Shown: positions 1-7,392, counted from the stretch's first letter. The stretch: 39,287 bases of DNA from Actinomycetota bacterium (GCA_947452755.1 CANGDT010000015.1:1-39287); one strand, 5' to 3'. Numbers and translations are program-made. The notes: generated by a model not told the origin, from the sequence alone.

Positions 1-9
1 GGCAGTCCT

Positions 10-37
10 AGTTTGGCAGATCTAGCCAAACTTTTTT
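10..37 (+). terminator. Rho-independent terminator of an upstream plus-strand gene
   Basis: A perfect 8-bp stem, AGTTTGGC (10-17) against GCCAAACT (25-32), encloses a 7-nt loop and runs into six T (32-37). The T-run is only on the plus strand, so it should end a transcript entering from left of the window. It faces the minus-strand gene that stops at 112. Confidence 0.8.
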
Positions 38-111
38 CGAAATGTTGTGTATCTGTAACCACTTGAGGACAAACCTGGGTGCTCCTTACCTGCAACATCT
101 GAGGCCTTCGA

Positions 112-447
112 TCAGCTCCGCGCTTCCCCATCCTCAACGTCATGCATAGTTGACCACACATCGCTCAGGGCATGGGCAAAGCCCCTTCCCCGTGTTGTGT
201 ATACGCGACTCTTGAAGTTGTCGTAGGTCAGGTTGGCGAGGGACTCGGCCAGGAATAGGCCAAGCTGTTCTGGCTTGATGATGACCCGGTAGGGGTAATC
301 TCCGTGCGGGGTTTTGATAATTTCTGTGCCAACGAGCTCGGCCAGCGGCTCGAGGGACTGACGATCTCGGGCTCGAACTTTGAGGTTTTCTGAGCCTTTG
401 CCGTCGCGGACGGCGCTGATAAATCCGGTTTCAGTGAAAATCCACAT
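112..447 (-). CDS. Hypothetical protein, 111 aa, downstream of ARPP-1
   Basis: I do not recognise a named domain. The product is a small soluble protein opening with MWIFTETGF, a hydrophobic strand, followed by a charged basic stretch around residues 24-32 (KVRARDRQS) and a helix-rich second half. It has no membrane segment and no cysteine motif. An AAGGAG sequence lies 11 nt upstream of the ATG. It follows the ARPP-1 gene on the same strand after 93 nt, so it may share its transcript and its NrtR control. That is inference from position only. Confidence 0.7.
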   Translation of the reverse strand: MWIFTETGFISAVRDGKGSENLKVRARDRQSLEPLAELVGTEIIKTPHGDYPYRVIIKPEQLGLFLAESLANLTYDNFKSRVYTTRGRGFAHALSDVWSTMHDVEDGEARS

Positions 448-540
448 AAGGCGGTTTTCTCCTTCTATATAGAGGTGGGTGTTTTAATTCGATCTGAGAG
501 CCAAAAGGCCGATGAATGCAGGAACACTGGTGCTGTCCCG

Positions 541-1500
541 TTATGAGGCCAGCACCAGTTCGTGGCGACGATTGACTACTCCTGTATGCAGGGCAGCGAA
601 GTTGTCTAGACGGTGGGCATAGCTGCGGATGTCGACCAACGAGTCTCCCCCGCGTAACAAACGCGAACCGTTCGAGGCAAACGTCAGTTCGTTATCCATG
701 ATTGCGTCGGCAAACAAATGAGCATTGCGTGTGCTGGTCGGAATCACCGGAATGATTGCACCGTCCGTCAAAGCAGCACGGAACATCGCGGTCAACTGAG
801 CTCGGAAAGCAGCACGGTCAGCGAAGAACTCGACCTGGACCGGATGACCAAGCATTCCGATCATCACACCGTTTTGACCTGCCAATGGATTGGCGGCCAT
901 GCGGCTGATCTGGGACCACATTTCCTCACGAGTATTGCGCAGACGATCAACCTGGCTGTCGTCTTCGCGACCACGAATGCGATCGCCATCCATGTCGTTC
1001 ACAATCGAGTCCAAGGAATTCGACATCCGTGAACCATATGAACGCTCGTATCGATTCACACGCGACCACACATCAGATTGACGCATGCGGCCATCAGTGA
1101 CGTGGTCACGATTGATGTCGCGAATCGCACCAAAGACTGAGACGGGAACTCGACCCGTGATCGACGCATCGGTGTCATCGCCCCAACGACCTTGTTCAAC
1201 ACACACCACTGGCATGCGGCGAGCTTGGCGGGGTGCCACCAAAATGTCGCGAGCTAGTGCCCGAGTTTGACGATTGCCACGCACAATTGTGCCCTCGGGA
1301 ATCAACACAGTTTCAGTGCTCTGGTTGCGCACCTGGAGCGTGTCGACCTGTGGGTCTTCGAGCTCACCGATAGCAAGACCCTGCGGCTGAGTGGCGACGT
1401 ACTGGAACGACGTCTTGGTCTCGCTCCACAACGGGAAGATGGAAAGTGGACCAACATGAGTTGGGCGGCCAACGTGAATACGGTCTGAGTAAATACGCAT
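541..1500 (-). CDS. ARPP-1 family protein, predicted NAD/ADP-ribose-linked
   Basis: The 319-aa product resembles the ARPP-1 family (ARG and Rhodanese-Phosphatase-superfamily-Associated Protein 1), which comparative genomics has linked to NAD- and ADP-ribose-processing operons; no reaction is established as far as I know. Visible hallmarks are the beta-rich N-terminus ending in the VLIPEGTIVRGNRQTRAL stretch (about 69-86) and a C-terminal alpha/beta part. The ATG at 1500 is preferred over one 69 nt further up because GAAAGGA stands 7 nt before it and the longer form would run across the operator and into the divergent gene. It is transcribed divergently from the NrtR-like regulator, and a phosphatase lies nearby. 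Assignment is from memory of the family's sequence pattern. Confidence 0.72.
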   Translation of the reverse strand: MRIYSDRIHVGRPTHVGPLSIFPLWSETKTSFQYVATQPQGLAIGELEDPQVDTLQVRNQSTETVLIPEGTIVRGNRQTRALARDILVAPRQARRMPVVCVEQGRWGDDTDASITGRVPVSVFGAIRDINRDHVTDGRMRQSDVWSRVNRYERSYGSRMSNSLDSIVNDMDGDRIRGREDDSQVDRLRNTREEMWSQISRMAANPLAGQNGVMIGMLGHPVQVEFFADRAAFRAQLTAMFRAALTDGAIIPVIPTSTRNAHLFADAIMDNELTFASNGSRLLRGGDSLVDIRSYAHRLDNFAALHTGVVNRRHELVLAS

Positions 1501-1518
1501 CGTCGTGTCCTTTCGGTA

Positions 1519-1540
1519 ATTAGCGCAGTTTTGCGTTAAT
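1519..1540. promoter_or_regulatory. Palindromic operator between ARPP-1 and nrtR genes
   Basis: ATTAGCGCA (1519-1527), a 4-nt spacer and TGCGTTAAT (1532-1540) form an inverted repeat with 8 of 9 positions paired. It is centred in the 49-nt gap between the two divergent starts, where an autoregulating repressor would sit. NrtR proteins are known to bind palindromes next to their own and NAD-related genes, so I infer that it is the site for the adjacent regulator. Confidence 0.6.
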
Positions 1541-1549
1541 GTCGTCACT

Positions 1550-2323
1550 ATGACACCACCCACTGACATTTCTTCAGCAATCCCCGATTTACAGGACTTT
1601 CCCCGACCAAACGTGGCAGTGGACGTGGCTGTGTTGAGCGTCGTACAAGTCGAAAATCGCCCTCAGTTGGTAGCCCTTGCCCACGTTCGCGAAGGTGGCT
1701 GGGCCGAGGGTCAATGGGCACTCCCCGGGCGAATGCTGCGCCCTGGCGACACCTTGGCACAGACGGCCCAGGATGCAGTGCGACTCAAACTAGGACTGGA
1801 TGAAATCAGCCTGCGACAGCTACGTGTATTCGATGAACCCGATCGCGACCCGCGCGGCTGGGTGTTGTCAGTTGCGCACGTGGGCACTGTGCCTGCTCAC
1901 GTTGCGCAGTGGTCGCGAAACAATCCACACGTGAATTACATCTTTGCTTATCAGGATGAATTCGAATTCCCAAATAATCAATCTACGCTGCCGTTTGAAC
2001 AGCGTGAGATTTTGCGTGAAGCAGTGAAAGACCTTCGACTGAAATATTCAGTACTGCCTGATCCGGGAAATATGCTTGAAGATGGATTCACAATGTTGCA
2101 ACTTCGTGAGATTCACGAGGCTGTGCTGGGTGAAGAAATTCAACCCGATACGTTCCGTCGGGAAATGATGCCCAATCTTGAGCCCACAGGGCGACAGAGT
2201 TCAGGAAGTGTGGGCAAGCCAGCGATGACGTATCGGCGAGTTCATTCACAGAGCAGCTCGGTGCGCTCCCCGAGTCGATCATCTCGAGGAGCACGCCGCT
2301 ACAACCCAGAAGACGTGCTGTAG
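1550..2323 (+). CDS. nrtR: NrtR-type transcriptional regulator (Nudix plus winged helix)
   Basis: This 257-aa protein has a Nudix-like domain (about 20-165) followed by a C-terminal winged helix (about 178-215, FTMLQLREIHEAVLG), the architecture of NrtR, the ADP-ribose-sensing regulator of NAD metabolism. The Nudix box region (60-84, from LPGRML to LKLGL) contains no glutamate, so hydrolysis is unlikely and a ligand-sensing role is favoured. A basic Ser/Arg-rich tail (about 222-257) follows. The ATG lies 10 nt beyond an inverted repeat in the intergenic gap, fitting autoregulation together with the divergent ARPP-1 gene. The last 24 codons and the stop lie inside an 89-bp sequence that is repeated 1.5 kb downstream. 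Confidence 0.82.
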   Translation: MTPPTDISSAIPDLQDFPRPNVAVDVAVLSVVQVENRPQLVALAHVREGGWAEGQWALPGRMLRPGDTLAQTAQDAVRLKLGLDEISLRQLRVFDEPDRDPRGWVLSVAHVGTVPAHVAQWSRNNPHVNYIFAYQDEFEFPNNQSTLPFEQREILREAVKDLRLKYSVLPDPGNMLEDGFTMLQLREIHEAVLGEEIQPDTFRREMMPNLEPTGRQSSGSVGKPAMTYRRVHSQSSSVRSPSRSSRGARRYNPEDVL

Positions 2324-2339
2324 ATCAAGCCGCAGAACT
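2251..2339 (+). repeat. 89-bp direct repeat, copy 1 (nrtR 3' end)
   Basis: This stretch matches 3765-3853 at 88 of 89 positions, with one difference (C at 2314, T at 3828). Copy 1 encodes the end of the NrtR-like protein, its TAG stop, and on the other strand what equals the last four codons and stop of the phosphatase gene. The ancestral site was therefore probably a convergent nrtR-phosphatase junction. Confidence 0.95.
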
Positions 2340-2408
2340 CGGAATTCTGGGCATCACCACGCAGTAGTCTCAGTATTGTAATTCTCTCTCTGCTCTAGGA
2401 AGTGTTCC

Positions 2409-2948
2409 ATGTCAGACATCTCGAACGAACGACAAATAATTCCAAGTGTCCTTGGTCAATTGGGCCGAAACCTTTCGGACACTTCGATACCACTGAGCGT
2501 TCCTGACCACCAATTACAAACTGTCCTAATTGAATTCCTCATGCGCGGTTTGACAGAGAGCTGGCGCGAGGCGCTTCGAGATGAACTACCCAACACAGCC
2601 GTAGCGAGTTTTTATGACGACGATATGCTTGGCTATCAAATTTGCTCACGGATAAATGCCATTTACTTTCAGGCTTATCGTGAAGAGATAGATCTCGAAG
2701 CCAACCAGTCCATTTTGGAAATTGTGTGGAATATCTATGGATCGCTCACTGAGTACCTAGATCTTATGCATCGCTTCTCGTTCGGTGGAGATATCACAAA
2801 ACGTGCGTGTGAAGCAATGGCAGCAATCGCTCTTGCATGCCCAACAATTTACGAAGAACTATCAAAGAGCGAAATGACCAACGAAACATCTACATCCAAC
2901 GAAAATTGGCGAGATTACGTTTTGTCTCTTGCATCAGATTTCAGATAG
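2409..2948 (+). CDS. Hypothetical protein, 179 aa, in repeat-flanked cassette
   Basis: I recognise no family. The 179-aa product looks soluble and mostly alpha-helical, acidic, with repeated Ile/Leu heptad-like spacing around residues 95-125 and a Ser/Thr/Asn-rich stretch near 158-166. AGGAAG precedes the ATG by 6 nt. Its stop is 13 nt before the ATG of the N-formylglutamate-amidohydrolase-like gene, so the two are probably one transcript. Both genes look more A+T-rich than the flanks and lie between the 89-bp repeats, so they probably arrived together. Confidence 0.65.
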   Translation: MSDISNERQIIPSVLGQLGRNLSDTSIPLSVPDHQLQTVLIEFLMRGLTESWREALRDELPNTAVASFYDDDMLGYQICSRINAIYFQAYREEIDLEANQSILEIVWNIYGSLTEYLDLMHRFSFGGDITKRACEAMAAIALACPTIYEELSKSEMTNETSTSNENWRDYVLSLASDFR

Positions 2949-2961
2949 TCCCGGTAATCCC

Positions 2962-3759
2962 ATGACTAAACATTTCACAATTTTTCCTGGTGATCCGCGA
3001 TCTAACGTCATCATTCACGTGCCGCACGCAGGAGTGAGTATTCCTGAAGATGCTCGCGAATCAATCGTCTTATCTGATGTGGACCTGAAGCATGAGATTC
3101 TCACCATGGCCGATACGAACACAGACTTACTGGCAATGGACGCCTATAAACGTGCCAACATTCGCCCACATGTTTTCCTTAATAACTTAAGTCGCTTAGT
3201 TATCGATCCTGAACGATTTATTGATGGTACTGAAGAAATGGACAAAGTAGGAATGGGGGCGGTGTATACCCGAACCCATGATGGCCGTGAATTGCGTCCT
3301 CATAACAATTCTTACGATGCCTTAATTGATAAATATTTCATCTCATATACACAATCCCTCAGCGAATTAGCAAACACTGTTTTTAATCGCTGTGGGAGTG
3401 TCAAGTTTATCGATTTGCATTCTTATTCGACCGGTTGCTTGCCCTACGAACTTCACCAAAGCGACTTGCGTCCAGAACTTTGCATTGGAACGGATAAGTT
3501 TCACACTAATGACATGATCACTACTCTTGTGAAAATATCATTTGACCATTTTGAAGACATCTCGATTAATCAACCATTCAAGGGCACATACGTACCACTT
3601 GAGTTTTATCAATTCGACGCTCGCGTGCAGTCCGTCATGCTTGAAATTCGAAAAGATGCCTACTCCGCCGGGGAGCCAGCTTCGCCTAAATTTATTGCTA
3701 CGCAAAATGCCATTCTTGCTTTTGTAAGTTCGTTGACTCAAAATCACTCTGACTCGTAG
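2962..3759 (+). CDS. N-formylglutamate amidohydrolase family protein
   Basis: The 265-aa product shows the family's conserved blocks: HVPHAG near residue 20, a DTNTD motif near 51, NLSRLVIDPERF near 73, DLHSYS near 151, and a late VMLEIRKDAY block. These correspond to the metal-binding His/Asp/Glu and substrate-binding residues of zinc-dependent N-formylglutamate deformylases, which end the histidine degradation pathway (HutG type). No other hut gene is here, so the natural substrate is open; the family includes many members of unknown specificity. The ATG at 2962 is chosen over an in-frame TTG at 2929 that would overlap the upstream gene. The ribosome-binding site is weak, suggesting translational coupling. 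It is the second gene of a repeat-flanked cassette. Confidence 0.78.
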   Translation: MTKHFTIFPGDPRSNVIIHVPHAGVSIPEDARESIVLSDVDLKHEILTMADTNTDLLAMDAYKRANIRPHVFLNNLSRLVIDPERFIDGTEEMDKVGMGAVYTRTHDGRELRPHNNSYDALIDKYFISYTQSLSELANTVFNRCGSVKFIDLHSYSTGCLPYELHQSDLRPELCIGTDKFHTNDMITTLVKISFDHFEDISINQPFKGTYVPLEFYQFDARVQSVMLEIRKDAYSAGEPASPKFIATQNAILAFVSSLTQNHSDS

Positions 3760-3764
3760 CCACT

Positions 3765-3853
3765 GAGCAGCTCGGTGCGCTCCCCGAGTCGATCATCTCG
3801 AGGAGCACGCCGCTACAACCCAGAAGATGTGCTGTAGATCAAGCCGCAGAACT
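3765..3853 (+). repeat. 89-bp direct repeat, copy 2 (phosphatase 3' end)
   Basis: This is the second copy of the repeat at 2251-2339. Here it is intergenic on the plus strand, but its last 15 bases encode the final codons and TGA stop (3839-3841) of the minus-strand phosphatase gene. The two copies bound a roughly 1.4 kb segment. Confidence 0.95.
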
Positions 3854-4381
3854 AGACGTTTCTTGAACGAAATGCGCCTCGGCTTCGGTAATCAGCCAGT
3901 CCACGAAGTCGTCATTACACAACGCAATTTCGGCACGCTTAGACCGAATCAGCATGATGGCCTCTTCGGCGGTGTGACCTGCGTGCATCAAGGTCAAGGC
4001 AGTCAGCAGACCTGATCGATTCAAACCGGCCTGGCAGCGAATCAGCACAGTTTGGCCCTGGGACCATTGATCCTTTGCCCACTTCGCAATGCGCAGAATC
4101 CGCGCAACATCAACACCGCTCATGTCAGCATCGCCGAAGCCGTAACGCACTTCTTCAACACCCCAACCCATCGCGTGAGCCCACGAATACAACGTGACCA
4201 CAGAGTCAAAGAACTGTGACGTTTCCAAGTCCGCAAGTCGAAGCGGATTGTTGACGGTGTCTCCGTCCATCGTGCCGCCCATATAAAGGCCGGGCAGGAT
4301 TTCGGAATACAAGTCCTTAGGACGTTGGGCATCCGATACCCATTGTGGTGCGTACAGGTCGTGATTCGGGATGTTGCTCAT
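3839..4381 (-). CDS. Dual-specificity/tyrosine-type CX5R phosphatase
   Basis: The 180-aa protein carries the active-site loop C-Q-A-G-L-N-R (Cys116 to Arg122) followed by Ser123, the signature of the cysteine-dependent phosphatase superfamily, with Asp84 or Asp86 (GFGDADM) placed as general acid. Length fits a stand-alone dual-specificity domain. The substrate cannot be read from sequence. Phosphatases of this superfamily recur beside ARPP-1 and ADP-ribose-processing genes, so a phosphorylated nucleotide or ADP-ribose derivative is one possibility and phosphoprotein another. The gene has its own PafBC-type promoter at 4421-4442, separate from the TY-Chap gene upstream. AAGGAG lies 13 nt before the ATG, which is rather far. 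Its 3' end lies in the 89-bp repeat. Confidence 0.85.
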   Translation of the reverse strand: MSNIPNHDLYAPQWVSDAQRPKDLYSEILPGLYMGGTMDGDTVNNPLRLADLETSQFFDSVVTLYSWAHAMGWGVEEVRYGFGDADMSGVDVARILRIAKWAKDQWSQGQTVLIRCQAGLNRSGLLTALTLMHAGHTAEEAIMLIRSKRAEIALCNDDFVDWLITEAEAHFVQETSSSAA

Positions 4382-4420
4382 ATCTGTGTGTTATCTCCTT
4401 TATGTGCCTTGCGTGAAGTG

Positions 4421-4442
4421 AATGTAGCGGATGGGACTGACA
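4421..4442 (-). promoter_or_regulatory. PafBC/RecA-NDp-type promoter before phosphatase gene
   Basis: Read on the minus strand, TGTCAGTC (4442-4435), 8 nt, then TACATT (4426-4421) fits TGTCRGTG-N8-TAnnnT, the mycobacterial RecA-independent DNA-damage promoter. It lies 40 nt upstream of the ATG and just after the TY-Chap stop. Confidence 0.75.
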
Positions 4443-4457
4443 AAATTTTCTATGTAC

Positions 4458-5081
4458 TTAATCGCCCCACATATCTCGGAGGAATTGGTCTCTGGCCGCC
4501 TCAAGTACTGCTAATTCGGCGAGCAGCGCAGGATCAGCCTCAATCAACTCGGTATCCAATTCCAACTTACGAGCCCTAGCCTCAGCGTCAATTTCTTCAA
4601 CTTCCGCCATCGTTAAACCTTCATAATTGAAGATTTTGAAAAACCCTGGATAGCGGCCACTGAACAAAAGTCTTGGACAGATTCGGTTAAAGGTCCGATT
4701 GTCTGATTCCATGCTGATCGACATGTCGTCAGGTAATTGGTACGCCTCACGCAGACCCCGGATCCACATATCAGCAATCTGTCGGGCAGATTCCGGTGAG
4801 TTCGGCAACCAGATGAACCAGTTCGGAAGCTTGTCGCCTTCGGGTTCGTTCCAGCCAATATCACGCAAGAGAGTTTCATCGTCTTCGTGCATAATCGGAC
4901 GTAAAAATCGATTACTAGTCATTTCAGCCAGGATCATGTCACCCTCGTAACCTAACTGAACGTAAGGACCATCATCCCAAGTATCTGATGTTGTGGTTAT
5001 GACCCAATCGTCTGCATTCGATTCGATCATTAAGACGAACACTTCTGCCAACGGTTGCCACGCGGTGTGATCAGTAGGCAC
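4458..5081 (-). CDS. TY-Chap/YbjN-like putative peptide-binding chaperone
   Basis: The 207-aa acidic protein has the layout of TY-Chap/YbjN domains, which share the fold of type III secretion chaperones: an N-terminal tryptophan-led helix, a DGPYVQLGYEGD strand block (about 37-48), then an SNRFL motif (about 56-60), LLRDIGWNEPE (about 71-81) and PNWF (about 86-89). The C-terminal quarter is a long Glu/Ala/Leu helix. A GTG start at 5081 is supported by GGGAG 4 nt upstream and by an 11-nt overlap with the preceding gene, which suggests translational coupling. It is the third gene of the HDAC-LRV-TY-Chap operon. Partner and substrate are unknown; a clamp or adaptor for a peptide or partner protein is inferred. 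Confidence 0.65.
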   Translation of the reverse strand: MPTDHTAWQPLAEVFVLMIESNADDWVITTTSDTWDDGPYVQLGYEGDMILAEMTSNRFLRPIMHEDDETLLRDIGWNEPEGDKLPNWFIWLPNSPESARQIADMWIRGLREAYQLPDDMSISMESDNRTFNRICPRLLFSGRYPGFFKIFNYEGLTMAEVEEIDAEARARKLELDTELIEADPALLAELAVLEAARDQFLRDMWGD

Positions 5082-5754
5082 GTTGCTCCCTTGGTTGAAG
5101 TGCTAGTGCTACGTATGCTCGAACAACATCTGGGACATTTGAATCATGTTGCATCGAGAATGCAACTTTTTCGGAAGCCCCATCAGCCATCGCGTACCAC
5201 ACCACGTCATCCGAAATTAGGTCGTTGCGTTTGATGAAGGCACGGTGAGTGCGATCGTCACCAGAACCAACCAAGGCGAGGAGTTCATCCAGAGTCAGTG
5301 GCCAACGATGAGGCAATCGATTCAACAAGGTCGGCAACATCCGGTGGCGCATACCTCGATAGTGTTCCGGCCACCACAACAAGCGTGCGATCCGGTCATC
5401 ACTGACATATGGGGAAACCAAACCAAAGTCACGCCAGCCTCGCCATTCTTCAGTTGATGCGTACCGGTTCAGACCAGCTTCAGCTATTAAGTCGCGGGCT
5501 GATTGAGGCGTTAATGGATTGTTGAAGGCGCACGATCGCACCAACCAAGAATCATCTCGGGCAAACAACTCAAGCAACCGAGGATTCGTCGCCGGGTTCA
5601 TCGCCGTGTCGGCCCGCAGGATCACGTTTTGGAGATCCAGCGGGTCGATCAGTACTGCACGTTCAATCAGCTCTTCAGGTGTCAGCTCACGAGGTGGGTA
5701 GTGATCCGAGGATTTGTCGTATGACTTGTTCGCGTGATTAAAGGACCACATCAT
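5071..5754 (-). CDS. HEAT/LRV-like alpha-helical repeat protein
   Basis: The 227-aa product contains at least two to three helical repeat units of the leucine-rich-repeat-variant/HEAT kind, visible as NPATNPRLLELFARDDSW and then V-R-S-C-A-F-N-NP (about 54-85), in which each unit gives an Asn-Pro turn followed by a helix. The C-terminal half is helical without clear periodicity. Such scaffolds mediate protein-protein contact. The ATG at 5754 overlaps the HDAC stop as ATGA, so it is preferred over an in-frame GTG at 5787 that would overlap by 37 nt. It is related in style, not closely in sequence, to the LRV proteins at 11.2-13.1 and 15.7-17.0 kb, and its operon has the same promoter type. Confidence 0.65.
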   Translation of the reverse strand: MMWSFNHANKSYDKSSDHYPPRELTPEELIERAVLIDPLDLQNVILRADTAMNPATNPRLLELFARDDSWLVRSCAFNNPLTPQSARDLIAEAGLNRYASTEEWRGWRDFGLVSPYVSDDRIARLLWWPEHYRGMRHRMLPTLLNRLPHRWPLTLDELLALVGSGDDRTHRAFIKRNDLISDDVVWYAMADGASEKVAFSMQHDSNVPDVVRAYVALALQPREQRAY

Positions 5755-6674
5755 ACGCCCATCAACCCCGCAACGGTGCTCGCCCACATTTCTGGAGTGT
5801 GGTCGTCGGGTTGATACCCGCCGGCGCCACCCATCAAGATCGGGCCGTCAAACCTGTTTCGGATGTTCGAGGCCACCAATGAGGCACCACCCGGTGTGAA
5901 TTCCAACGAGGCAAGTGGATCAGAGAAATGTCCGTCAGCGCCCGCAGCGATGAACACAATGTCGGGCTGGAACTCATAGAAGAGACTAAGGAACTGCCCA
6001 ACCGCTGGCATCAATTCGGCATCACCAGCACCTCGCGGCAATGGGACGTTGTACACATGGCGTGACTCGTCGCTGGATGCACCTGTGCCTGGGAAGAATG
6101 CAGGTGAAAACTGGTGCACAGAGAACGTCAAGATATTCGGATCATCAGCACACAAGTTTTCGGTGCCATCGCCATGATGAGCATCGAAGTCGAAGATAGC
6201 AACCTTCATACCGCGTTCAACACAGATCTTGGCAGCAATAGCAAAATCCGCGAATACGCAGAAGCCCGACGAGTGATCAGCTTGGGCATGATGTTTCGCA
6301 CCTGGCAAGTGCACCGCCAGGCGGGTCTCACCTTGCAACAGAGCGTCAAGAGCAACGAGCGTGCCACCAGCAAATGTTTGAGCTAGCCCGGCAAGCATTT
6401 CATTGTCGCCATCCCAGTCATTGGTCCGGTGGTCATCAAGAACTTCGGAGATGTAGGCGGATGTGTGAACAAGGTTTAGTTCGCGACGAGTGGCCAGACG
6501 TGGTGCCCGAATATCCACGCGAGCATTAAATTGAGTGGTCCCAATTTTCTCAAGAATTGCATCGCGGCCATTTGTGAAGCGGCGGCCCTGAGTGGGGTGT
6601 CCGGATCGCAGGATCCAGTTCGCGTAAGAATCGCTGTGGACAAGGACGAGATCGTGCGAATAAGTGCTCTGCAT
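5751..6674 (-). CDS. Histone-deacetylase superfamily amidohydrolase
   Basis: The 307-aa protein has the complete active site of the class I/II HDAC/acetoin-utilisation/acetylpolyamine amidohydrolase superfamily: paired His128-His129, zinc ligands Asp164 and His166 (in DFDAHHGDG) and Asp247 (in AGADGH), and a late GGAGGY loop supplying Tyr287. It should be a zinc-dependent deacetylase acting on an acetyl-lysine, acetylpolyamine or similar N-acyl group; the substrate is not readable. It heads an operon with a helical-repeat protein and a TY-Chap protein. A PafBC-type promoter lies 142 nt upstream, leaving a leader of about 135 nt that includes an inverted repeat. GGAGG lies unusually far (about 15 nt) from the ATG, so the start is less certain than the gene. 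Confidence 0.9.
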   Translation of the reverse strand: MQSTYSHDLVLVHSDSYANWILRSGHPTQGRRFTNGRDAILEKIGTTQFNARVDIRAPRLATRRELNLVHTSAYISEVLDDHRTNDWDGDNEMLAGLAQTFAGGTLVALDALLQGETRLAVHLPGAKHHAQADHSSGFCVFADFAIAAKICVERGMKVAIFDFDAHHGDGTENLCADDPNILTFSVHQFSPAFFPGTGASSDESRHVYNVPLPRGAGDAELMPAVGQFLSLFYEFQPDIVFIAAGADGHFSDPLASLEFTPGGASLVASNIRNRFDGPILMGGAGGYQPDDHTPEMWASTVAGLMGV

Positions 6675-6708
6675 GGTGTTTGCGGTGTACCTCCAATGGT
6701 GTCGTGAG

Positions 6709-6723
6709 GTAGCACCTTGCTAC
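6709..6723. promoter_or_regulatory. Inverted repeat in the HDAC operon leader
   Basis: GTAGCA (6709-6714), CCT and TGCTAC (6718-6723) form a perfect 6-bp inverted repeat 35 nt upstream of the HDAC ATG, downstream of the predicted start of transcription. It could be an operator or a small RNA hairpin; nothing in the sequence decides. Confidence 0.35.
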
Positions 6724-6815
6724 GTCACGGTGTTAACAAGGTTGTCAACGGCCAGTGGCAGCTAGAACACAATGGTCAGAGCGATTCCTTTGGTTGGCGA
6801 ACTCGTTACTTTCAC

Positions 6816-6837
6816 AAAGTAGCGCAGGGGTCTGACA
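6816..6837 (-). promoter_or_regulatory. PafBC/RecA-NDp-type promoter before HDAC operon
   Basis: Read on the minus strand, TGTCAGAC (6837-6830), spacer CCCTGCGC, then TACTTT (6821-6816). Box, 8-nt spacing and TAnnnT element fit the consensus. Spacer and -10 nearly equal those in front of the zinc-ribbon and moxR genes (CCCTGCGG and CCTGGCGG before TACTTT). Confidence 0.72.
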
Positions 6838-6921
6838 TTTCTAGAAAAGTGCTTTATTCGCAACGAAAAATCTGTATCGAGCATAAACTTCGGGTACTAG
6901 CTAAATACCTGAGAGGCACAC

Positions 6922-7296
6922 ATGGACCAAATTAAATGGATTCTTGGACCTCTCGTACTCCTATTCGGGCAACTTGGAGTATTGGCACTTGCAATCGCAC
7001 TTGGCTTAGTGCCAGCACTACTTAATTCATGGTGGCAGAACTTTCGACGCGATTCATTGGATCAATCGAGCGGGATAGTCGTTGGATGCATTGCAGGGTT
7101 TCTGAACTTAATCCTTGGAATTGGACTATTCATCTTCATCGGCTACAACGTCATAACTTATGGATGGCCTGTCGTAAACAATTTTCTACAGGATTCAGGA
7201 TTTCATAACACATGGGGTGGCCCGGTTTTGCAGGCGCTTGATTTCCTTGCAAATCTCCTTGACTTCATTCATAGTCTCATTTTCGGATGGCTCTAA
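6922..7296 (+). CDS. Small integral membrane protein, 124 aa
   Basis: No family recognised. Two clear hydrophobic segments (about 7-34 and 50-76) and a third amphipathic hydrophobic stretch at the C-terminus (about 103-124) suggest two or three membrane passes. A short Arg/Asp-rich loop lies at 40-48. GAGAGG precedes the ATG by 5 nt. The gene precedes the NERD nuclease-helicase on the same strand with a 96-nt gap, so the two could form a membrane-anchored pair, but no overlap proves an operon. Confidence 0.65.
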   Translation: MDQIKWILGPLVLLFGQLGVLALAIALGLVPALLNSWWQNFRRDSLDQSSGIVVGCIAGFLNLILGIGLFIFIGYNVITYGWPVVNNFLQDSGFHNTWGGPVLQALDFLANLLDFIHSLIFGWL

Positions 7297-7392
7297 CCAC
7301 GTTTTGGCGATTTTGAACTTACATTCCGTGACAGTTATACGTTGCGATACAGTTACGGCAACTGAGAAACACGGCCAAGTAAAGGACTTCCC

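Noticed and set aside
3765-3853. The 89-bp repeat as part of an insertion sequence
   Set aside because: No transposase, no terminal inverted repeats, and the repeat consists of the ends of two resident genes, so a duplicated junction fits better.
7329-7353. TGACAGTT...TACAGT upstream of the NERD-helicase gene as another PafBC-type promoter
   Set aside because: The spacing is 11 nt rather than 8 and the third base of the box differs; not counted as a site.
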